DNA of 64,000 bases from an uncultured Gammaproteobacteria bacterium (GTDB lineage: Bacteria; Pseudomonadota; Gammaproteobacteria; Pseudomonadales; Pseudohongiellaceae), in the NCBI GenBank assembly GCA_903837345.1, contig CAILUG010000041.1, positions 1-64,000 on the forward strand, given 5' to 3'. A program made the translations under genes and the position numbers. Every line of letters begins with the position of its first letter. Position 1 is the stretch's first letter. The notes beneath the pieces were generated by a model. It saw nothing but the letters and a program-made list of their open reading frames with translations, did no database searches and had not been told where the DNA came from. Below, piece by piece: positions 25,170 to 33,924 of the stretch.

Positions 25170-27533
25170 TTAGAAGCTGTAGTTTAACGTCACCCCTGCT
25201 GTACGCGGATCACCGACCTGACCTACATACAATCCGGAACTGCCCGGCTGTGCGCTGAGGAATTCGAAGTATTCGGTGTTGAACGCATTGCGTGTCCACA
25301 CAAAAAACTCCCAATTGTTGTCGGCGCGGAAACCGGCGCGGAAATTGGCGAGCATGTAACCGTTTACCACCAGGTACTTCGAAGCAGTGGCGCTCGAGGA
25401 AAAACTCGAACGATAGCTGGTATCAATACCGACAAAGGCTTTCCCGCTCTGGCCAAGCAAACTGGCGGGATGCACATATTCACCACCTAACGATATTGCC
25501 CGTTTGGAAATGCCGGGCAGATCAGTACCTGAGATGTCGCACACGCCGGCACCGAGCGGGCCGGCCGGTGCACCAGTCAGTTCCAGCGGGCACGGAGCGT
25601 CCTTGAAGTCGTCGTACTTGCCGTCGGTATAAGTGGCATTTAGTGTCAGCACAAGATTGTTGGTGGGCGCATAGTTCAGCTCCACTTCCGCACCTTTCAC
25701 GGAGGCCTTCCTGGCATTGGCCAGATATCCGCGCAACACGCCGACAGCCGAGTTCATGACGTTGGCCTGAAAATCGTCAATTTGCGTATCGAACACGTTG
25801 GCGTTGGCAGTCAACAGCCCATCGAGCAGTCTGCTTTTGAGACCAAGCTCAACATGATGCACTTGCTCAGGCTTGACGGTGGCAGCCGCAATAGCAGGAT
25901 TGCCGGCCGCATCGTTGGGAATGCCGCTCAGGTTTACGCCGACTGATTTGAAGCTTTTCGAGTAAGTGGCATAGGTATTGATGTTGCCGGTGAGTGCATA
26001 GGCAAGCGTCAGCTGGCCCGACACATCGGAATTGCTCGAATCGGCCTTGTAACTCTGTGACTGCAGGACCGAGTTCTTCAGGGCGATCAAGGCCGCATTG
26101 CCGGTTTGCAGGCCGCCGCTGACGACGCTATTGAAATCGGTAGTTTTGGCGTCGTAGTTCCAGCGGAGGCCAGGCACCACTTTCAATTTTTCTGTCACTG
26201 TCCAGTTCAATTGGCCAAACAGCGCATAACTCTTGTTGTCGAAATGAATGTCATTCAGCTGCTGCAAGCCGTTCAACAGCCCCGGCGTCGCCGCATTGGC
26301 GGAGGGCGCCAGCAGCCAGCGCGCCGCAGCGCTGCCTTGTTCCTGATCGCCCAGCGAGTGGATGCTCTGCTTGTAAAGGAACAGGCCAGCCACATAATCA
26401 AGCTTGTCTGTTATATCGGCGGCATAGCGTAATTCCTGAGTCCACTGGTCCTGCTTGGAAGGATTGGCTGAAACAGTAGTAATCGGCAGCCCGAGGAAGT
26501 CGCGGTCACTGGATGGATACCAGTTCCAGTAGCGCCAGGCAGTGACAGAGGTAAAGGTACCGGGGCCGGCTTTCAATTCCGCTACCAGGCCAACACCGCC
26601 CAGATCCTGATGACCCTGGATGGGTGTATCCACATCGGTCAGCCGGTCGAATGGATTGGTGCTCGGCGGTTTATAACCGAGCTCTGCTGCCATCTGCGCA
26701 TACTGGCGGTTCAGCGGACGCTGGGTTGGAGCCACACCGGCGAAAACCTGGGTGCAGCAGGCTGCACGCTGTTTGTTGTAGTCGGCGTTCAGCGTGAAGG
26801 TCAGATCATCAGAGAAGTTGTACAAAATCTGGGTGCGTACACCGAGATTGTCGAGATTGTTGATATCGGTATCAGTAACAACATTATGAATGGTGCCATC
26901 GCGTTTGGTGCCGGAAAACGACAGCCGTCCTGCCACACTTTCGCTGAGCGGCCCGGTCAGATAACCGCGGGTCTGCTGGAAACCCAGATCACCGTAACTG
27001 ACTTCCAGCCGGCCTTCCGGTGTAAAGCTTGGTGCACGCGTAGTTACGTTGATCGCACCGGCGGTGGTGTTCTTGCCATAGAGTGTGCCCTGCGGGCCGC
27101 GCAGTATTTCCACTTGCTGCACATCGATGAAGTCGAATGTGGTTGAAGCGGGGCGAGCGTTGTAAACCTGATCCACATACACACCAACGCCGGGTTCTAT
27201 GCCGTCATTGGTCAGACCGAACGGCGCACCAAGTCCGTGAATGTTGACTGCCGTGTTGCGTGGATTCGATGAAAACAGCTGCAAGCTTGGCTGCAATTCG
27301 GTGAGCCGGTTAACGTTGAAGGTGCCTTTGGCTTCCAGTGTGTCGCCCCCGATCACTGACAACGGAATTGGCACATCCTGCGCATTCTCGATCTTGCGGC
27401 GCGCACTGACTGTGATTTCTTCAACGCCGCTGCCAGCTGCAGCTTCCTGCTGTCCGCTTTGCGCGAAGGCGGTGACTGCGAAGCCGGCAGCCAGCGCCAG
27501 TGCTGCCAGTGGGTATGGGTTGATGTTTTTCAT
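25170..27533 (-). CDS. TonB-dependent outer-membrane receptor
   Basis: 787 residues. Signal peptide ALALAAGFAVTAFA, then a TonB-box-like VEEITVSARRK, plug domain (about 45-160; VEILRGPQGTLYGKNTTAGAINV) and a 22-stranded barrel ending in aromatic NYSF. Imports a bulky or scarce substrate using proton motive force transmitted by TonB. The substrate cannot be read from the sequence. The start at 27533 follows AGGAGA at seven bases. The shared 29-bp motif at 27594-27622 places it in the same putative regulon as mop and the cysB operon, so a sulfur compound or oxyanion is a reasonable guess. Confidence 0.93.
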   Translation of the reverse strand: MKNINPYPLAALALAAGFAVTAFAQSGQQEAAAGSGVEEITVSARRKIENAQDVPIPLSVIGGDTLEAKGTFNVNRLTELQPSLQLFSSNPRNTAVNIHGLGAPFGLTNDGIEPGVGVYVDQVYNARPASTTFDFIDVQQVEILRGPQGTLYGKNTTAGAINVTTRAPSFTPEGRLEVSYGDLGFQQTRGYLTGPLSESVAGRLSFSGTKRDGTIHNVVTDTDINNLDNLGVRTQILYNFSDDLTFTLNADYNKQRAACCTQVFAGVAPTQRPLNRQYAQMAAELGYKPPSTNPFDRLTDVDTPIQGHQDLGGVGLVAELKAGPGTFTSVTAWRYWNWYPSSDRDFLGLPITTVSANPSKQDQWTQELRYAADITDKLDYVAGLFLYKQSIHSLGDQEQGSAAARWLLAPSANAATPGLLNGLQQLNDIHFDNKSYALFGQLNWTVTEKLKVVPGLRWNYDAKTTDFNSVVSGGLQTGNAALIALKNSVLQSQSYKADSSNSDVSGQLTLAYALTGNINTYATYSKSFKSVGVNLSGIPNDAAGNPAIAAATVKPEQVHHVELGLKSRLLDGLLTANANVFDTQIDDFQANVMNSAVGVLRGYLANARKASVKGAEVELNYAPTNNLVLTLNATYTDGKYDDFKDAPCPLELTGAPAGPLGAGVCDISGTDLPGISKRAISLGGEYVHPASLLGQSGKAFVGIDTSYRSSFSSSATASKYLVVNGYMLANFRAGFRADNNWEFFVWTRNAFNTEYFEFLSAQPGSSGLYVGQVGDPRTAGVTLNYSF

Positions 27534-27593
27534 GCATTTCTCCTGGTGTGATTGCGAAAACGTCGCCACTGTACTGACGGCGCTTGTGCAAAC

Positions 27594-27622
27594 GAACCAA
27601 GAATAAATGCGTTGCTTAGCAG
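27594..27622 (+). promoter_or_regulatory. Shared 29-bp motif, copy 1 (upstream of TonB receptor)
   Basis: GAACCA, nine variable bases, then GCGTTGCTTAGCAG. It ends 61 bases upstream of the receptor start. It matches copies at 29407 and 38951 with identical spacing. Confidence 0.75.
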
Positions 27623-27680
27623 TTTTTGATGAGTTGGTGCGAGACAGCTGCTACCCGGCTAAAAATAATCGCACTCTGAA

Positions 27681-28376
27681 TCAGAGCGCAAATTGCAGCG
27701 CAGGCAGCTGGGATGAGCGGTGGACGTCTATCCTGTTGCGGTGCGCATAGGGATCGCCCGGTTCCAGTGAACTGCGGTGCAATGCTGAGAAATCCGGTAC
27801 GTCACCAATACGCAAACGTTGCAACTGCAGCAGCAGGCTCGGCCATGCACCGAATCCGGATTCGGCATTGATATGGCCAACCTCGCCGAGATCGATGAAA
27901 TGACTGCGAAAGCGTTGCTTGAGCGCCAGCGCATCGGAAAACTTCAGCCAGGGATCGTTCTCACTGCCGATCATGGCACTCTTGACCGGGAATGGCAGGG
28001 TTTCCGGCAGGATATCAGCCACACTCGGTATCTGTCCGGAGGTCCCGTCGAAACGGGTGTTGCGGATGCCGCCACTGGCAGCGAAGCGGCGCGGATCGGC
28101 GGGCGCAACGAACAGGATGCCGGCGATTGGGCCGGGGTTTTCCGCTGCAACGGTAGCGGCAACCAGGCAGCCGAAGCTGTGTGCGATCACCAGCACCGGA
28201 CTGCCGACAGCGGCGATCTGGCGGTGGGCTTGATCAGTCCATGCGCTGATGTCAGGAAACTTCCAGTCAACACCCTGCAGCGCCGAGCTGTCTGGCAATC
28301 TTGACTGCAGCCAGTTCTGCCAATGGTCAGGACCGCTGCCGTGGTAGCCGGGGATGAAGAAGATACTGCTGCTCAT
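27681..28376 (-). CDS. RBBP9/YdeN-type alpha/beta hydrolase
   Basis: 231 residues. Short-form serine hydrolase with the N-terminal FFIPGYHGSGPDHWQNWLQ, the nucleophile elbow AHSFGC (Ser near residue 68), Asp in GSENDPWL near 138 and His in GEVGHINAESGFGAWP near 167. The last motif is a hallmark of the RBBP9/YdeN family. No signal peptide, so cytoplasmic. A C-terminal extension of about 40 residues beyond the usual family length is unusual. The physiological substrate is unknown. Confidence 0.88.
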   Translation of the reverse strand: MSSSIFFIPGYHGSGPDHWQNWLQSRLPDSSALQGVDWKFPDISAWTDQAHRQIAAVGSPVLVIAHSFGCLVAATVAAENPGPIAGILFVAPADPRRFAASGGIRNTRFDGTSGQIPSVADILPETLPFPVKSAMIGSENDPWLKFSDALALKQRFRSHFIDLGEVGHINAESGFGAWPSLLLQLQRLRIGDVPDFSALHRSSLEPGDPYAHRNRIDVHRSSQLPALQFAL

Positions 28377-28387
28377 GTCACTTTCCC

Positions 28388-28417
28388 AAAAAAACCGGGA
28401 TGGGAGGGCCCATCCCG
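28388..28417 (-). terminator. Rho-independent terminator after the amidotransferase gene
   Basis: A perfect 9-bp stem CGGGATGGG / CCCATCCCG with a four-base loop is followed on the minus strand by GG and seven T (28394-28388). It ends transcripts of the gene at 28460-29080 just before the hydrolase. Confidence 0.88.
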
Positions 28418-28423
28418 CAAGAA

Positions 28424-28452
28424 CTGCTCATGGAGGGGATCCGGATGAGCAG
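28424..28452. repeat. 8-bp inverted repeat CTGCTCAT / ATGAGCAG
   Basis: CTGCTCAT (28424-28431) and ATGAGCAG (28445-28452) form an 8-bp stem with a 13-base loop, immediately next to the terminator. On the minus strand it lies between the amidotransferase stop and that terminator. Confidence 0.6.
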
Positions 28453-28459
28453 AGGGGGT

Positions 28460-29080
28460 TCAGATCGAGAAGATAGCCTGCGGTCCTGCCTGCGTCTGTG
28501 CGCTACGAGCCGGATGCCACTTGAAACGGGAGGCATCGAACCAGCGTGTATTGCTGAGCCAGACACCGTCAAGCTCGAAACCCTTGTCACGGTTGACGAT
28601 CACGGTCCTTTGCGCCGCCCCATCGACGAACACGAAACGATTGTGCGGGCCACACCAGCTGCTCACCAGTTCCTGGAAGAAGCGGTCATGCAGCAATTCC
28701 GGGCGATTGCGCAGGATCGGTTGCAAATAATCATTCACCAGATGCCAGGTGTCAGAACGCTCCCCGGTATGGCGGGGCAGGTTGACTGTGCCGTTATGCG
28801 CCAGATAAATATCATCAGTAATCCTGATCGGATGTGTGTTTTCAAAATCCGCCAGGCCGCTGGTGCCATACCGCAGATGGATCACACATTCCTGCGGGTG
28901 AAACTCTTCATACAGCTCATGCAGTTCGCGGCTGGAGGTGGTAGCAGAGCGGCGTATCACCAGTTTGCCGTTTTGGTCATAGCTGATGAAACCGTAGCCA
29001 TGCGGGTTGAAATCAGCGGCTGAATCCAGCAACTGTTCGGGCAACACGGCATTCTTGGGTTTATGGATCAGCAGGCACAT
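28460..29080 (-). CDS. Class II glutamine amidotransferase-like protein
   Basis: 206 residues starting MCLLIHKPKN, so removal of Met exposes the nucleophile Cys2 as in Ntn-type amidotransferases. NPHGYGFISYD near residue 25, VIHLRYGTSG near 67 and LAHNGTVNLP near 93 are the substrate-binding segments of this fold (His-x-Arg and HNG). No synthase domain is attached, as in YafJ-type stand-alone proteins. Its acceptor is unknown. Confidence 0.85.
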   Translation of the reverse strand: MCLLIHKPKNAVLPEQLLDSAADFNPHGYGFISYDQNGKLVIRRSATTSSRELHELYEEFHPQECVIHLRYGTSGLADFENTHPIRITDDIYLAHNGTVNLPRHTGERSDTWHLVNDYLQPILRNRPELLHDRFFQELVSSWCGPHNRFVFVDGAAQRTVIVNRDKGFELDGVWLSNTRWFDASRFKWHPARSAQTQAGPQAIFSI

Positions 29081-29120
29081 GGCGGCGTTTTCAGTAGAAA
29101 ATATTGGTCAGCACTTTTTT

Positions 29121-29339
29121 TCAGAATTTGGCCAGCATTACTTCGGTGGCCTTGAATATGGTCAGTAGTTCATCGCCCACCTTGATATTGAGAGAATCAA
29201 TCGAGCGGGTGGTGATCACCGAGGTGACGATGCCGGCGGCGGTTTCCACATCCACTTCCGACAGCACCGGGCCACGGATGATTTCCTTGACGGTGCCTTT
29301 GAACTGGTTGCGGGCGTTGATGGCGGTGATGGCGGTCAT
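29121..29339 (-). CDS. Mop-type molybdopterin/molybdate-binding protein
   Basis: 72 residues forming one TOBE domain: ISARNQFKG-like NARNQFKGTVKEII, then GPVLSEVDVETAAGIVTSVITTRSIDSLNIKVGDEL and FKATEVMLAKF. These small proteins oligomerise to bind molybdate or tungstate and act as a store or buffer in the cytoplasm. No ModABC transporter is nearby. The shared motif lies at 29407-29435, 68-96 bases upstream. Confidence 0.93.
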   Translation of the reverse strand: MTAITAINARNQFKGTVKEIIRGPVLSEVDVETAAGIVTSVITTRSIDSLNIKVGDELLTIFKATEVMLAKF

Positions 29340-29406
29340 GGCGTATTTCCCTGGAAAATTCGCGTTTTGCTAGTGGGGGCAAGGTAACAGCCGGCCACGA
29401 CGCAAC

Positions 29407-29435
29407 GAACCAAGAAAATCTGCTTTGCTTAGCTG
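29407..29435 (+). promoter_or_regulatory. Shared 29-bp motif, copy 2 (upstream of Mop gene)
   Basis: GAACCA, nine variable bases, then GCTTTGCTTAGCTG. The second half is identical to copy 3 and differs from copy 1 at two positions. Confidence 0.75.
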
Positions 29436-29455
29436 ATTAAGGAAATAGCGAAACA

Positions 29456-29495
29456 GGAGTCAGGAACTATGACTAGGAACTATGACTCTGACTCC
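29456..29495. repeat. 13-bp direct repeat inside an 8-bp inverted repeat
   Basis: Two perfect adjacent copies of AGGAACTATGACT (29462-29474 and 29475-29487) sit between GGAGTCAG (29456-29463) and CTGACTCC (29488-29495). The 10-mer GTCAGAGTCA occurs here on the minus strand and also at 25034-25043, next to the large hairpin. It may be a remnant of a REP-like element. Confidence 0.65.
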
Positions 29496-29537
29496 AATTA
29501 CCGTGCAAGGGATAGTCAACCAGATCAATATTGTTAT

Positions 29538-31526
29538 TCACAACTTGAACTTGCCCTCAGCAAACACCTTGAGGCAGGCATCTGCCACGTACGGGTCATA
29601 GCGCGTACCTTTTCCACGCTTGATCTCGTCCAGCGCCGAGTCTACCCCCAGACTCGGGCGATATGGCCGGTGTGATGCCATCGCTTCGACCACATCAGCC
29701 ACGCACAGAATGCGCGCCTCCAGCATGATTGCTTCTCCTTTGAGTTGCTGAGGATAGCCGGAACCATCCAGCCGTTCATGGTGTTGCAACACCATCTGCG
29801 CAATCGGCCAGGGAAAGTCGATATCTTTCAGGATGTCATAACCGGCTTGTGGGTGAAATTGAATTAACTTGTACTCGGTTTCATTGAGTCTTCTGGGCAT
29901 GGCAAGTATCTCGGCAGGTATCTGGATTTTGCCCAGGTCATGGACAATGCCGCCAAGATGGATGCCGTGTATCTGTTCATCTGGCAGCCCCATTTCCGTG
30001 GCGATGATAACCGCCAGTTCTGCCACTCGCTGCTGGTGTCCGGCAGTGTAGGGATCACGCAATTCAACAATAGTCGAGATAGCCTCTACGGTATCTTCCA
30101 GGTTGCTTTCCAGTTTGGCCAACTGTTCCTTGATTTGTAACAGGCCCATGTCACGTTCATGACGGGTCCGCAATGCCCCCACACCGAATGCCAAGTCTGA
30201 GCCCATCTCTTCAAGCAGTTTGACCTCTGCGTTGTTGAAGGCATCGGCATGGACCGAATAGATGGTCAGCACGCCAAATACTTTTTCAGCCAGAATAAGA
30301 GGCAGGGAAATACTGGCAGCATAGCCGCGCTGTGCCGCTATTGCACGCCACGGCCGGATGTGTTCGTCGGTCAGGAAGTTTTGTACAACCTGGGTCGCTC
30401 CGCTACGTGCTGCGGTTCCTGATGGCCCGCGACCGCGTTCGGTATCCGACCAGACAATGTGGGCGTCCTCAAGATATCCCTCTTCAACGCCATCTTTTGC
30501 AACGATACGAAAGGTCTTGGCTTCATCGTGTTCCAGATAGCCTACCCAGGCCATGCGGTAGCCACTCTGCTCGACGATGGCTTGGCACAATGCCGAAAGA
30601 AATTCCAGTTCGTTGGTGGCGCCTACCAACAGGCGGTTCACCTCGCTTAATGTTGCAAATGCGCGACCAGTATTTGTTGCTTCGTATTCATATCTCTTGC
30701 GCTCAGTGATATCAACAGCTAATGCGTAGATATTATTTTTATTTTCGTTCGAGGCATTGGCGGACCAGTCTAAAAATCTGTACGAGCCATTCTGGTGTCG
30801 GTATCGGTTCTCAAAGAAGAGCGTCTGATTGCCTTTACCAAGGCTCGATAATTCTGCGATGGTTTTATCCTTGTCATCGGGATGAATGAAATCGAGGATA
30901 TTGGCCCCGATGAATTTATCCAGTTCATAGCCAAAAATATCATTCCAAGCCGAGTTCGCCCGTACTACTTCGCCATCTGTTTTACATACTATGTGCAGCG
31001 CTATTGGCTGTTCAAAAAATTCTTCTGCAACTTCCTGATACTGCTTGCGGGCAGTGTTGTCGGTGCCAATCAGCAGGTAACCGATGATTTCGTTTTCCGC
31101 ATCGCGCAGCGCCGTGACCGAAACGATGGCCGGGAAGCGGCTGCCGTCCTTGCGGATCTTGGTCAGTTCGTAGATGTCCTCGATGCCGCGCGCGGCCTTG
31201 AACACCAGCGCCTCGAACCCGGGTGCAATGGTTGTGCCGAATTCAAGGCTCAACTTCTTCGCCCGACCGATCAGTTCCTGCGGGTCAGAGATGACCGCCG
31301 GGGTGATCCTGTTTATCACTTCTGCGGCCGTGTAGCCCAGTATGCGTTCCGCACCGACGTTGAAAAGCTGAATGACACCCTGGGCATCAGTAGCGATACA
31401 CGAGAAGTTAACGCTGTTGAAGATCGCGCTCTGCAAGGCGTCTGCCTTGATCAGTGTCTCTTGGTGTCGAATCCCGGTTAAGTCTGAATCAGTACTTAAA
31501 GGTAGATCGCGATTATCATTGGGCAA
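29538..31526 (-). CDS. PAS-PAS-GAF-HD-GYP signalling protein (TTG start)
   Basis: About 662 residues. First PAS domain (GAERILGYTAAEVINRITP) is a paralogue of the twin PAS units at 6457-7308; a second PAS with SANASNENKNNIYALAVDITERKR; a GAF domain (about 285-430); and a C-terminal HD-GYP domain with GHQQRVAELA, HDLGKIQIP and HHERLDGSGYP, the catalytic set for c-di-GMP hydrolysis. No membrane segment. A TTG at 31526 has AAGGAGG five bases upstream and is the best start; a TTG at 31571 has only a weak site and no ATG fits. Confidence 0.9.
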   Translation of the reverse strand: MPNDNRDLPLSTDSDLTGIRHQETLIKADALQSAIFNSVNFSCIATDAQGVIQLFNVGAERILGYTAAEVINRITPAVISDPQELIGRAKKLSLEFGTTIAPGFEALVFKAARGIEDIYELTKIRKDGSRFPAIVSVTALRDAENEIIGYLLIGTDNTARKQYQEVAEEFFEQPIALHIVCKTDGEVVRANSAWNDIFGYELDKFIGANILDFIHPDDKDKTIAELSSLGKGNQTLFFENRYRHQNGSYRFLDWSANASNENKNNIYALAVDITERKRYEYEATNTGRAFATLSEVNRLLVGATNELEFLSALCQAIVEQSGYRMAWVGYLEHDEAKTFRIVAKDGVEEGYLEDAHIVWSDTERGRGPSGTAARSGATQVVQNFLTDEHIRPWRAIAAQRGYAASISLPLILAEKVFGVLTIYSVHADAFNNAEVKLLEEMGSDLAFGVGALRTRHERDMGLLQIKEQLAKLESNLEDTVEAISTIVELRDPYTAGHQQRVAELAVIIATEMGLPDEQIHGIHLGGIVHDLGKIQIPAEILAMPRRLNETEYKLIQFHPQAGYDILKDIDFPWPIAQMVLQHHERLDGSGYPQQLKGEAIMLEARILCVADVVEAMASHRPYRPSLGVDSALDEIKRGKGTRYDPYVADACLKVFAEGKFKL

Positions 31527-31742
31527 GGAAACCTCCTTGAAATCGATTGAATCCGACCATGATGTTGCCAAGTCTACTCTCTTGTTCTATTGATATTGCT
31601 TATTTTTGAATCATGAGTTTCAGCCATTGGCACTGACCGGAAGTCTGCGGCCCGACATTTTGTTCAATCGCGACTATCTACAGAACCTGCGATCCACGCA
31701 TGGTGGATGCAATAGTGCGATACAAATACTGACGCTCTTGTC

Positions 31743-33329
31743 TTACGGACCCTGGCAGGAAAAATTCTCGGCCAGCTTGATGTCCCCGCTGCCTTTGTAC
31801 TGTGCGTGTTGCGGGTAAGGACACAAGGGGCGGCTGGTGCCCTGCAAACTTTTGCCGGTGGCTGTCACGCTGGCAGGGGCTTTGTCTTTCTCGACCCAGT
31901 CGACAATTGCACTCAGCATGTCGAAATTGTCGAGCGTGGCACTGCCGCCCTGACAGTGGCCCATGCCGGGCACCAGAAAGATGCGGCTGAATTTATCGAC
32001 GGTTTGCAAACCGCCATTGGCGGCAGTCATGTTCTGGTAATAGTTCACGGTATCCATGGCCGAGAACCACGGATCGCTCATGCCGTGATAGAAGATCTGT
32101 TTGCCGCCATGCGAGGTGAAGCTGGACAGATTAAGTGAAACCGCGTCACCGATGGCCTGATCGGTGGCAGTCGCGACGATGAATTCAGCATCGACATCCT
32201 GCTTCATCATTGCCGCCGATGGTGCGCCCACCGGCGGTTTGCCGCCGCCAAGAATGCCGGGAATGAAGCCCGGGTCGGCAATGCCGGTGTCGTAGGGAAA
32301 GCGCGAATAAACTTTCACACCGCGGCTGTCGACCGGGCCTGCCAGCGCTTTGGCAAGCGCATCGGCTTTGGCGGGTGCCAGACAGTTGTCGCTCTGGCCG
32401 GCCTTGCAGGCGATTGCTTGTGGATCGAAATTACACGCGGCTACATTGAAGATGAGCCCGTCTTTGGCGCCATCAAGGGCATCACATTTTTGCACCAGGG
32501 AATTCACGATCAGCTTTTGCTCGTCTTTTGAATAAGTGCCGCCCGCCAGTGGCTGGCCTTTGTCATCCTTGGCTGCGGCCTGGTTCATCTGCACGTTGAT
32601 CCAGCGCAGTGCCAGATTGGAAAGGCCGGTACGTATCGCGGGTGAGCCCGACACGATGCCGTCAAACAGATAGGGATAACGTTGTGCCATGATCATGCCT
32701 TCGCGGCCACCGGTGGAGCAGCCGACAAAGTACGATTTGCTGATCACGGAGGTGTAATACTGTTCCACGATCGGTTTGGTAGCCTGTGTCACCCGCATGT
32801 TGCCGAGGAAATAGAAGTTGAGCGCGGCTTCCTGATCGGCCATGAAGCTGCCATCAAACGGGCCTTGTGCCTGATGGCCACTGTCAGTGCTCACCACGGC
32901 AAAGCCGCGTGCCAATGCATTCTGGTCTCCCACCGCCTGGTATCCGAGAGGCTCACCAAGCGTGCCGTTGAGCCCGCCACCACCCTGAAACAGATAGCGG
33001 CCATTCCACTTGTCGGGCAGGTTGATCGCAAAGCGCAGTGCATAGGACTTGCCATCGCTGCCGGTGCGACGATCAAGCTCGCCTTCCACATGGCAGTGAG
33101 GAGGCAACGTCACGGCAGGGGCTTGTGGTGCAGCCTGTTGCTGACGGTTGGTGTCATGTTTTGCCGAGGTGATCTTCAGCTTGAGATTGGCAGGTGCATA
33201 GGCAAGCAACGCAGAACAGGCCGTATCTGATTGTGCCCATGCAGAAGCTGAGCTGAGCAAAAGCGCAGCAGCGAGTGCAGTCAGGCCACAGGTCGATGTG
33301 CAGGGACGGGCGGGAACAAAGCGAGACAT
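31743..33329 (-). CDS. Tannase/feruloyl esterase family protein
   Basis: 528 residues with a signal peptide (LTALAAALLLSSASAWAQ), so periplasmic or exported. Catalytic Ser in GCSTGGREGM near residue 205, Asp in GMSDPWFSAMD near 435 and His in PGMGHCQGG near 475, with Cys residues adjacent to Ser and His that form the family disulfide. PF07519 members cleave gallate, ferulate or related aromatic esters. The start at 33329 has AAGGGG seven bases upstream and follows the marR stop by four bases, so the regulator probably controls it. Confidence 0.92.
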   Translation of the reverse strand: MSRFVPARPCTSTCGLTALAAALLLSSASAWAQSDTACSALLAYAPANLKLKITSAKHDTNRQQQAAPQAPAVTLPPHCHVEGELDRRTGSDGKSYALRFAINLPDKWNGRYLFQGGGGLNGTLGEPLGYQAVGDQNALARGFAVVSTDSGHQAQGPFDGSFMADQEAALNFYFLGNMRVTQATKPIVEQYYTSVISKSYFVGCSTGGREGMIMAQRYPYLFDGIVSGSPAIRTGLSNLALRWINVQMNQAAAKDDKGQPLAGGTYSKDEQKLIVNSLVQKCDALDGAKDGLIFNVAACNFDPQAIACKAGQSDNCLAPAKADALAKALAGPVDSRGVKVYSRFPYDTGIADPGFIPGILGGGKPPVGAPSAAMMKQDVDAEFIVATATDQAIGDAVSLNLSSFTSHGGKQIFYHGMSDPWFSAMDTVNYYQNMTAANGGLQTVDKFSRIFLVPGMGHCQGGSATLDNFDMLSAIVDWVEKDKAPASVTATGKSLQGTSRPLCPYPQHAQYKGSGDIKLAENFSCQGP

Positions 33330-33333
33330 AGGA

Positions 33334-33846
33334 TTACCCCTTGGTGTGATGCTTTTTGTTATCCAGCAAATGGCTGGCATTGGCCAGCAGTTGGTCGAGC
33401 TGTTTTTTCAGTTGTTTTTCGTTGATGCCTGACAGCAGCAGGGTTTCATTGGTTTGCACCTGTGGGCGGATTTTTTCCAGAAAATCGCGGCTTTTGGGGG
33501 TGAGGCTGATCAGCTGTGCGCGTGCATCACCAGGATCGGCTTGTTTGCTCACCCAGCGTCTGGCGAGCAGTTGCACCACCGAGCGGCTGATCCAGGCCTT
33601 GTCGACATGAGCCCGGCGTGCCAGTTCATTGATGCTGAGCTGACCTGCGTCATACAACAGGTTCATGATGCGCAGGTCGGTAGTGCGCAAGCCGCGTGCG
33701 CTGATGGAATGCCTGGCCAGCTGGGAGACGATATCAACCAGGCGTGACAGTCTGACCTGGATCAGATCTTCCATCCGGCCCTGGTGTTTGTTTTCAGTAG
33801 CAGTATTGGCTCTGGCGATAGCTGTTCTGGATTTTCCGGTGGCCAT
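33334..33846 (-). CDS. MarR-family transcriptional regulator
   Basis: About 170 residues. Winged helix-turn-helix with RTTDLRIMNLLYDAGQLSINELARRAHVDKAWISRSV and the wing AQLISLTPKSRDFL. MarR proteins that precede aromatic-ester hydrolases usually sense the released phenolic acid; that role is inferred from the four-base gap to the esterase gene. The ATG at 33846 is preferred over a TTG at 33873. Confidence 0.88.
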   Translation of the reverse strand: MATGKSRTAIARANTATENKHQGRMEDLIQVRLSRLVDIVSQLARHSISARGLRTTDLRIMNLLYDAGQLSINELARRAHVDKAWISRSVVQLLARRWVSKQADPGDARAQLISLTPKSRDFLEKIRPQVQTNETLLLSGINEKQLKKQLDQLLANASHLLDNKKHHTKG

Positions 33847-33924
33847 GGCGCTTTGCTTTCGTTGTGTCCTCAACGATTCTGTATGGGTGTGCAGCAGGAG
33901 TCAATCGACTGAAGGCAAGGCCGG

